Part shown: piece by piece, positions 1-10,100 of the stretch
Position numbering within the stretch: position 1 is the stretch's first letter
How the letters are laid out: every line of letters begins with the position of its first letter
Assembly: GCA_017545365.1 (NCBI GenBank)
Contig: JAFWOP010000080.1
Coordinates: 1 to 11,562 of the forward strand
Direction of reading: 5' to 3'
Length of the DNA: 11,562 nt
DNA from: Bacteroidales bacterium
GTDB taxonomy: Bacteria; Bacteroidota; Bacteroidia; Bacteroidales; P3
Notes under the pieces: model-generated
Seen by the model: only the letters and a program-made list of their open reading frames with translations
Databases searched by the model: none
What the model was told of the DNA's origin: nothing
Program-made: the position numbers and the translations under genes

Positions 1-1169
1 ATTACTTTAATAATGGCAGTAGCATCAGCAATTTCTACAAAGACAAGCCCAAGCTTTCCCTCCTCCTCGGAAATGGAGGCGCGTCCGCTGACAATGATGC
101 CCCGGTTCTTATCCAGCACCATCCGGGCCGTGTCATAGACCTTCGGGAACACGACCACCTCGATCTGACCGTAGAGGTCCTCCAGGGTGACAAAAGCCAT
201 GGCCTCGTTGTTCCTGGTCATCTTCACATTGATCTGCTCCACCAGACCACAGAGGGTATAATTCCCGTTGTCCCTTGCCGTCGTTTTTCCGGTTCCTTCC
301 TCCGGAATGAAGTCCAGCGTACTGGCCGTCGCAAAACGGTCAATCAGGTCCTTGTAGGAATCCAGAGGATGGCCGCTGACGTAGATCCCCAGCACCTCCT
401 TCTCCCGCTCCAGGATCTCCTCCTTCGGGAATTCCGGCATGTTGGGATAGCTGATCTTCGTCTTCTCCGCTTCCTCCTGTCCCAGAAACTCCATCAGGTT
501 CATCTGACCGGTCATACTGCGTTTCTTCTCCGCATTGATCTGGTCGATGATCTCCGGATAGACGAGGTTCATCTGACGGCGGTTTACGCCGAAGCTGTCA
601 AATGCGCCGGCGAAGATAAAGCTTTCAATCGTCCTCTTGTTTGCCTCCTTATTGGAAAGCCTGCGTATAAAATCGGAAAGGTCCGTAAAGGGTCCGTTTT
701 CCTCCCGCTCTCTCAGGATCTCATCCACCACACTGTCCCCCACGGAACGAATGGCGGACATGCCGTAACGGATGCCTCCCTTGTCCACGGAGAACTCGCC
801 CAGACCTACATTTACGTCCGGCGGAAGCATCTTGATCCCCATCCGCTTCACGGCTTCGATGTAGTTCGCCATCTTCGGCGCGTTGCTCCTGACGGAGGTG
901 AGCAGGGCGGCCATGAAGTCCAGGGGGTAATAGCATTTCAGATATGCAGTTTCATAAGCCACAACAGCATAGGCAGCCGCATGGGATTTGTTAAATGCGT
1001 AGCTGGCGAAGGCGGCCATTTCATCAAAGATCTTATTTGCGATGGCCTCATCCACTCCGTTCTTCACGCAGCCGGGAACGCCCAGCTCCTCATTTCCATG
1101 AACGAAGAACTCCCGCTCCTTGGCCATAACATCGGCCTTCTTCTTGGACATGGCCCGGCGCACCAGATC
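1..1169 (-). CDS. dnaE: DNA polymerase III alpha subunit, internal fragment
   Basis: This is the catalytic subunit of the bacterial replicative polymerase, which extends DNA in the cytoplasm while tethered to the beta clamp. About 389 codons are open, with neither start nor stop present. Reading 5' to 3' it opens with DLVRRAMSKKKADVMAKER. The conserved YAFNKSHAAAYA block (about 1001-966) follows, then the MGIKMLPPDVN segment. A helix-hairpin-helix region (NKRTIESFIFAGAFDSFG, about 640-580) is followed by a probable beta-clamp-binding peptide QMNLM (506-492), the GIYVSGHPLD motif (about 389-360) and an OB-fold (about 270-70). This order matches the C-terminal third of DnaE. The wording (FVHGNEELGVPGCVKNGVDE, AAYAVVAYETAYLK) is that of Clostridia, not Bacteroidetes. 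The polymerase catalytic aspartates lie upstream and are absent. The last 15 or so residues (bases 1-45) drift from the family. An in-frame ATG lies at 1151, but family alignment shows it is internal. Confidence 0.93.
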
Positions 1170-4100
1170 CGAACGCCGTCAGGTTCGTCACCGGGTCGCA
1201 GTCCTCAGAACCCTGGGCCTCGGTGGTGAAGCTCGTCACCACGCTCCACTGGCTCGATGCGTTGTTTTCGCAGAAGGCACGCACGTACACGTCGTACTGC
1301 GTCTCGTAGTTGAGGTTGGACACCGTGACAGGCGAGGCTGTGGCCGTCTGGGTCATGCCGGTGCCGTGGGCGAAGCCGTGGGGGCCGTACTCAAGCTCGA
1401 AGCTGATGTCGCCCGCGCCGGCCGTCCAGCTGACGGTGGCGGCGTTGCCGGCTACCACAGCGCTCACGCCCGTGGGTGCGTCGCAGATGGTGCCGCCGTA
1501 CGGGGTCGTGGCGGTCACGTAGGCCCAGTTCTCGCTGTACCAGTCGGTGCCGCACACAGCACGGACGTAGAAGTCGTAGCCGGTCTCCTCAAGCAGCCCG
1601 GTCACCACATAGGTCGGCGTGGTGGACACGGCCTGGGTGCCGGTGCCCTGCTCGAAGCCCGTGAAGCCGTACTCGATGACCCACCCATCGGTTGCTGCCG
1701 GGTTGTTGGTCCAGGTCAGCGTCAGGCTGTTGGCATGAACTTCAGTAGCCGTCAGGCCTGTCACATCGGGGCAGGTGGCGGCGGTGAAGGTCACCGTGTC
1801 GCCCCAGTCGCCAAAGACGTTGTTAGCATTACCGCAAAGCGGACGAACCGAAGCGTTGTAAGTCACACCAGCGGTGTAGCCGCCCAAAATCACAGGATGG
1901 CTGCTGACAGTGTAGATGCTGTCGAATCCGGCGGTATTCCACACATGGACATCCCACATGGTCTCGTTGCCGCGAGGCTGCCAATCGAAGGTGGCCGAGG
2001 TGTTGGTCATGTCGGTGATAGTGAGGCTGTCGGGCGAGAAGCACGGCAGGCTATCGGTGAGGACCGAGGTGAGGACCCACTCACTGTAGCCCATGCTGTC
2101 AGCATTGCAGTCCTGACGCACGCGGATGGTGTATTCGGTGGAAGGCTGCAGACCAGTGAAGGTGTAGGTGGTACCAGTCACAGGGATGTCGGCATTGGTG
2201 AAGTCGGGAGCCAGAGTCTCTTTGATGTTCACCTCATAGCTGTTGCCGTTGCCAGTCCAAGTGACAGTGGCGGACTGGTAGTCGTGTGAGACATTGGTGA
2301 TGATAGGCTGAGCACAACTTACGGAGCCACAGCTGATGAGCTTGATATCACCCACTGTCGAGGAGGTGTAGCCACCGCTGACGGTATGGATATTATAGGC
2401 AGAACCATCATTGTAGACATAGCGCATCTTGCTGCCCGAACCTGTATGGGCAGCGAAGGAAGTGCTGCTGGTCCAGCTGCCATGCTCGCGGTTGACGGCG
2501 AAGAGCACGTTGCTATGGCCGTCCCATGTGAAGGTAGTGTCGAATAGGTGAGTCTGCTCCACTGCGTCGTCGAAGTTGAGGGACACACTGTCGAGCAATT
2601 TGACGAAGACATGGTTGGTAGTGTCGGGCATGATGAAGCCACTGGAGAGGTTACTCTCAGGCACGTTGGCCATGTAGACGGTCATATTGGTGTAGTAAGT
2701 GTTGGCAGTAGTGTTGGTGGGGAAGAAACTGAACGCTGTAACATCGCCATCCAAGCCAGCCATGTAGGCCGAGTCGATAATGGTCTGCACATAGCTGTAG
2801 TTGTAAGTGGCATAGCCGATGGGTGAGTAGGAGGAAGTGGAGGAAGACATGGTGCTGTCATAGTTGACAATGTAGTTAGCATTGTCGCAGAGTTCGGTGG
2901 TGAAGGTTTCGCCATCGCTCCAGAGGCTGCTGTCGCCAGCACTACAAATCTTGCGCACCCAGAAGGCATACTGCGTCACGATGTCAAGACCGGTGAGAGT
3001 GACCGAGTTGGTGTTGGAATAGACATAGGAGTTGGTGGTACCGTCGGGGTAAGGACGGTAGGCAATCTCATAGCTGGCACCTGCGCGGCCCTGCCATGTG
3101 AGTTGTGCGGTGGTCGGGCCCGGTGTGGCCGCCAGATTGACGGGACGCGGACAGCTGGAGTAATCGATATGGATGTTGTCCACTGCTACGGGTTCGCCAT
3201 AGTTGGGATAGCCTGACTCGGTGTTCTGATTGAACCAGAAGAATGCCACACGGTGGATGCCATGGATGGTATCGAAGGAGGCTGTATAGGTGGTCCAGTT
3301 GGTGTCGCGACGGGCAGTAGCGATGCGGTAGAGGTCGTTGACGTTACCCCAAGGCGAGGTGATGTTGCTGCTAGAGGGCGTGGTCGGGATGCTGGGATCC
3401 ACCAAGAAGACCATCACGCCATCGTAGTTGGCACTGAAGGTGCCGCCGACACGGGCGCGGAAGCTGATGGTGAAGCTGCTGTCGACCGTACCGAAATCGA
3501 TATCGCGGTACGCGGCCGCATTGACAACTGAGTTGGAGTAATAAGGACGATAGGTAGCACCGCTGTCGACAGAGACATACATACTGTAGCTGCCACTGTC
3601 CGCAACAGCAGAACCACGATACCAGTTGGTGCTTACGTTACTGCTGGTCTGCCAGTTGGCCCACTCGGCAGCATTCTCAAAGTCGTAGTTGTACGGGATG
3701 GTGGCAGGAATCTGAACGGTGTTGAAGGGGCAACGAGTGCGGCTGAATTCGCCGGTGTCGCCTGCACCGCAGACCGACTTCACATAGTACTCGCCCTGAT
3801 AGGAGTTGGGCAGACCTGTGAGGGTGAAGGGGTTGGAGTTGGCCACAACCTGGGTGCCGGTGCCAAGCACGAAGCCCACAGGACCGTACTCCACAATCCA
3901 CTGCGAGGCCTCACCGCGCTCGTGCCAGCTGAGATCGACCGAGTTGGTCGTGGCATTGGCCGAAGCAAGGCTGTCGGGACGTGGGCAGGTGGGTGTTACT
4001 TCGAGGGTCACATCGTCGAGATAGAAGTAAGTATAGTTGGTGGTGTAGAGAGACTTGATGGCAATGTAGACACCAGTGTCGGTATAGTTAGTCAGCGGAA

Positions 4101-7100
4101 CCTCGAAGATTTCCCAGTCGTTGAGGTTGCCGTGGTGCTGTACCGTGTCAACGGGTACGAAGGAGTAGGCATCGTACGGGTCGGTCATCACACCCACTTC
4201 GAAGGCGGGGGCGACATAAGAGGTGGAGTTGTACATCGCATAGAAGACCACCTGAGTCTGGTTGACCTGATAAATGGAGGTGTCGAGAGCCGGCAGCACA
4301 AGGGCTGAGCGGTAGGAGTTGCTGCTGCCCTGATACATGTAGATAGAGCCGCCGGTAGAGCCGCTACGGTTGTAGCTGGTGCTGATATAGGTGTAGGTGC
4401 TGTAAGTGCCAGTACGGAACCAGCAGCTGGGCAGCACACCGGTGCCAGAGCCCCAGTTGTTGAAGTCCTCGAAATAGGGCAAGGAGGTAATGGCTGCACA
4501 CTCGGTAGTAGCACTGACAACGGTAGGCAGAGAATCGGAGCAGACGGGGACGACCATGAACTCATAATGAGTGCCGCCCAAGAGTCCGGTAAACTGGTAG
4601 TTGGTGGTGGAAACGCCTAGAGCCGCAGTAGTGAACGACGCATCGCTGGTACGGCGGTAGTAGAGGTTCCAAGCACTCTCAGTGTTGCCGGGAGTCCAGG
4701 CGATGTCGACGGTGAAGGGGGTCACCTCGGTAACCACGGTGGGAGGAGCCGCACAGGTGCTGCTTTGCAGACAGGTGCCGCCAAAGATGCGGACATCGTT
4801 GCGCTCGCTGAGCGAGGTGCCGCCGCTGACCGAGCCGGGGGTGTAAGAGCCACCGTCCTGATAGACATAGTGGGCTGCACCTGACCAGGCCGGATGGGTG
4901 CGGAAGGCATTGCCGCTGACATAAGAGCCAGTGAGGTCGCGGAAGATGAGCACCAGGTTGCCACTGTCGGTCACATAGTTGAACGGAGTGGTCAGTTCGA
5001 ACTCCAGCCACTGGTTGGCCACCATAGGAATGTGACCATCGTTGTAGACGCAGGTGAGGTGCGACGGTGTGATGAAGCCGGTGGCGGAAGAGTCGGAAGA
5101 ATAGCCCATATAGATTTCATAGGTACGCTGCTGCGACACAGCAGTGGGGAAGACAGCCACCTTGGATATCAAGCCGCTGGCACCGATTTCATGAGCGGTG
5201 AAGAACTGCTGAGAGTAGCCGTAGTTGTAGAACGAATAGCTGGGGATGTAGTTGCTGGTGCTGGTGCCGCTGGTCATGTTGATGTTGATGAGGTTGCTCG
5301 AATCGTAGACCACGCAGTCGAAAGGACGTGTGGAGAAGACGGAGCTGACCGGATAAGCATAGCTGGCATCACATTCGGCAGAGACTCGCACATCGTATTC
5401 AGTAGCAGGAGTGAGGCCGGTGATGGAGGCATAGTTGACTCCGCTGACCGACACTGAGTTCCATGTGGTGGAGGAACTCTCCTTGTATTCGACCAGAGCT
5501 CCGTTGTAGTTGCTTCCGACGGGAGTCCAAGTAACGGTGGCAGAGACAGGTCCTGCAGCCACCTCGATATCCTCGACGGGACTGCAGTCAGGTATTTGGT
5601 CAAGCGTGATGTCGTCAACATAAAGGTACCAATAGTTGCCCATGTAGTTGGCACGGATGGCCACGAAGCTGCCATGGATGGAGTCGGGCAGATTGTCGAA
5701 GCGAACATTATAACGCTGCCAGTCGATAGAGCCACCTGTATTGATGTTGATGGTGTCAACCGCATAGAAGGTGGAACCATCGGTGGGGTCGCTCATCAAT
5801 CCCACTTGGACAACGGGGTAGTAAGATGAGGAGCTGGGTTTGGCCCAGAAAGTGAGCATCAGGTTGTTGGCAGGATAGAGGAGGGTGTCCACCTCGGGCA
5901 GGACGATAGCTTGGTAGTTGCCATAGCTGCCCCCGCTCGTGGAGGAACGATACCAATAAATGCCTTTTTGGCCACCCGGTGTGTGGTTGTAAGAGGAGCT
6001 AAGTGACACATAGACGTAAGGATAAGAGGTGGCATCGGTATTCAGATACCAGCAGGGTACGAAGTCGAAGGAGGTATAAGACCCCGGACGCTCCATTTCG
6101 AAGTCCTGAGTGTAGGGCAGGGAGTCGAGCACTCCGCAGGCCGCATGGGTGCGGAAGGTGACCGCCGCGCTGGTGTCGTCGGACGAACAGACTGCACGGA
6201 TGGTAAAGGTGTAATAAGTGTTGGCGGTGAGGCCGGTGAAAAGGATAGAATCGTCGGTTACGGTATAATAGTTGGTGCCGTCGAACACTTCCCATTCGGT
6301 CTCTTCGCCACCAGGTGTCCATTCGAGGCAAAGACTGTCGGCAACAGCATAGCGGACATGGACGTTAGAGACATGCGGGCATGGGGGAATGTAGTCTACC
6401 ACGATGTCATCGAGATAGATATATGAGTAAGAGGCAGTGGAGCCCATCACAGGGGAGACGAAGGCTATATGTCCGTCGGGACCCGTGTAATTGTTCAGCA
6501 TCAGGTCGTACTGCACCCAGCCTGCACCATACTCAGGAACAAAATCGCCGAGGGGAGTGAAGGTGTTGTAGTTCTCGGGGTCGGTCATCACACCCACCTG
6601 AACCTTGTTGTTGGGATAGCTACTAGAACTACAGTAGAGCCAGAAACTGACTATCAGGCTGTCGATGGAGGTAGCCATTTGAGGCAATGCAAAGTAGCCC
6701 CAGTTGCTGTAAGTATAGTTGTACATGTACATGGACTTGCTGCCCGAGTGGGGATAGCTGGAGCTGACATACGGATAGTCATAAGAGTAGCTGGTGCCCT
6801 TGTGCCAGCAGTAGTTCACCGTGCCGACATTCTGACCAGTGGGCCAGGACTCGAAGTTCTCGGTGAAGGGGACGGCGTAGGGGACACACTGGGTGACAGC
6901 CGTCACGGTACCGGCATACTCGGTGGTGTCACACATATGCGACACGCGGAACTCATAACTGTTGCCGGGAGTCAGACCGTAGACGGTATAGGTGTTGGTG
7001 GTCAACGAGGTACCTAGGCTGGTCCATGTAGAGGATGAGGTAGGACGATAGTCGAGGTCCCAAGAGGTTTCTTGATAACCGGGAATCCACGCCAGGTCAA

Positions 7101-10100
7101 TTTCGGCTGTGTCGATACGGGTCACACGGATTTCGGGGTCGTCGCAGGTGGCCATGGTCTGGCAGTCGCCTGAATAGATTCTCATATTAACACGATAAGA
7201 GACGCTCGAACCGCCGCTGACGGAGGTGATGTTGTAAGCGCTGCCATCGTTCTGAACATAGCGTCCCTTGCCCGTGGCAGAGTGGGCATAGAAAGTGTAG
7301 GCCGTACCGTTGTAGCTGCCCGAATTGTCGTGTATCACAATCAGCAGGTTGCTTGAGCCGTCGTAGCTGAAGGGAGTTGTGAACTCAAAATGGTTCCAAC
7401 CCGTTGTGCAGTTCATGTGGCCCGTATAGACTGGCACAAAGCTACTGCTGTAAGGCACGAAAGCGGATGACAACGACGAGGTTGTTGTGTTGGCCAGATA
7501 GATGGTCACATTGTTCTTAACGGTCGAAGCCGAAGATCCGGCATATTGGAAGTCGATACCGGTGATGGTGGCTGCCGTGTTGTTCATCTCGGCAGCGGTC
7601 ACCAGTTGCTGAGTATAGCTGTAGTTATAGTAGTTTCCGATGGGGAGATAGTAGGTAGTAGTGGTGCCGCCCGCCAATTCGATTGTGTCAGCAGTTGTCG
7701 GGTCAAGCTCGAGGCAGGAGAGGACTCCTGTTGAGAAGGTGATGCTGTCCATCCCACCGTTGTCGGTGCCGCAGATGGCGCGGACGTAAGCCTTATAGGT
7801 GGTGCCCTCGGTCAGGCTGGTGAACATGTAGAATGGGTCGGTAACGGTCACCGTGGTCGGCGAGCTGCCACCGATGCTGTCGTACTGAATCTCGAACGCG
7901 GTGGGGGCATCGTCGGTACCCTCCATATAGGTCCAGGAAATCATAGCGGCACCCGGAGTGGTGCACTCTGCCTCAATCGAGGTGATGGCGGGGCAAGAAG
8001 GCATGGTTTCGAGGGTGATGTCGTCCATGTAGGCATACCAAGAAGTGGTGGAACGCAGGGTACGTATGGCGACATAGGTACCGTTGCCCGTGTATGTGCC
8101 AAGGCCGGTAACGAACTCACGATACGTAATGTCGTTGCCCACATTGACTGTGCCGACAGCCTGGAATGTGGTGGCGTCGTTCGGGTCGGTCATCACACCC
8201 ACTTGGAAAGTGGGATTGTAGCTGCTGGAGCTGGGTCTTGCCCAGAATTTGAGCTGCAGCCTGTTGATGGAGTAGTTGCTGGTATCCACACTGGGGAGCA
8301 CCACAATCATGTAGTCGCCATAGGTGCCGGAGGTGGTAGTGTTGTACCAGTAGAGGCCGCGGCTGCCGGTATGAGCGTAGGTGCTGCCTCCCACGTAGGG
8401 ATAGCCGAAGTATTGGGTGGCATTGTTCAGACGATGCCAGCACTCGACAAAGCTGCTGTTAGTGCTGCTTCCAGTGGAGGTGACGCCGTCGGACGACTCG
8501 AAGCCCATGGTGATGGGAATCGTGGAGGTCGGTGTGCACTCGGTGCGGAACGAGAAGCTGCTGGAGAGCGTGGTGCCAGAGCAGTCGGGCGTGACATAAA
8601 CATCATATTCGGTGTTGGCAACAAGGCCCGAAATGTTGTACGGGCGACTGCTGACGCTCTCGATGGTGCCCGTGCCGGGGGTGAAGCCGTGGACACCATA
8701 TTCGATAGTCCACGAAGAGGCTGAGCCATTCTCACGCCAGTTGATGTTGGCGGAGGAGGTGGTGATGTTAGAGGCCGTCATATGGTCCACTTCGGGGCAG
8801 TCGGGTGCCACCTCAAGAGTGATGTCATCGACGTATGCATACCACGAACTGCTGGGACGCACGGCGCGGATGGCGACATGGTTGCCATAGCCGGAGTAGT
8901 TAGCAAATGAGACAATGTATTTTGCCCAAACCGAGCTGTTGCCTACCGGGACGGTCGACACCAGATGGAAGGAGCTGTTGTTGGTAGGATCGGTCATAAC
9001 ACCCACCTGGAATGTGGGGTTGTAGCTGGTGCTGGAAGACCTAGCCCAGAAGCTGACGCGGAGGTCGGCAAGCTGATATATGTCAGTGTCGACAGACGGA
9101 AGGACAACCACCTGGTAGTCGCCGTAAGTGCCGGTGGTGGTAGTGTTGTACCAGTAGAGGCCGCGGCTGCCGGTGTGGGCATAGGTGGTGCTGCTCGCCA
9201 CATAAGGATATCCGAAATAGTCACTACCGTTGTTCAGACGGTGCCAGCAATTGACAAACACGTCGGTGGTGCTGCTGCCTGTGGTGGTGACTCCGTCGGA
9301 GGTCTCAAAGCTCATGGTGTAGGGCAGCGAGTCCATAGCGGAGCACTCGGTGCGGAACGAGAAGAGGCTGACACCTGGAACATCCGAGCAACTGGGCGAA
9401 ATATAGACATCATACACCGTATTCGCAGTAAGACCATATAAGGTGTAGGGCAACGAGGTGGCGGTCACTTCAGTACCAAGACCACGGGTGAAGCCATGTT
9501 CGCCATACTCTAAGGTCCAAGAAGTGGCCGAGCCTGTCTCGGTCCAGTTAAGGTCAACCGATTCGGTGGTGATGTTCGAAGCGGTAATATTGGATACTTC
9601 GGGGCAGTCGGGAATCTGGTCGAGCGTGATATCGTCCATGTATACATACCAGTATGACGTAGGACGCAACGCGCGGATGGCGATGTAATTGCCGCTGCCA
9701 GTGAAGTTGTCGAACTCGGTGGTGAAGTTGTTCCAACTGGTGCTGCTGCTGGCATTGATATTGTGGCTGCCTACCAGCTGGAAGGTGGAGACATCGGTGG
9801 GATCGGTCATCACACCCACGTGGAACGTCGGGTTGTAGCTGGAGCCGCTGACCTTTGCCCAGAAGTTGACACGCATTGTAGTCATCAGAGCAACGGTGGT
9901 GTCCACTGGAGGCAGGACGATGTAGTAGTAGTCGCCATAGGTGCCGGTGGTGGTGCCGCCGTACCAATACAGCCCCTTAGTACCACCAGGTGTGTGGTTG
10001 TAGGAAGAGCTGCTGCTCACGTATGGGTAGCCGAAATAGGTGGTGCCGTTGTTCAGACGGTGCCAGCATTCGACGAACGTGGTGCTGGTGGAACCACCTG

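Noticed and set aside
1090..1167. The last 25 residues of the giant frame as a genuine C-terminus
   Set aside because: The same bases encode conserved DnaE residues in another frame, so this tail is an artefact of the join.
1166..1169. GATC at the join as proof of a restriction-ligation (Hi-C or cloning) artefact
   Set aside because: A filled-in proximity ligation would give GATCGATC. A single GATC is also expected by chance or from shared microhomology, so it only hints at mechanism.
369..1229. Plus-strand open frame of 286 codons across dnaE and the junction
   Set aside because: It lies opposite the conserved dnaE frame and crosses the chimeric join. Its translation has no recognisable domain and reflects third-position bias.
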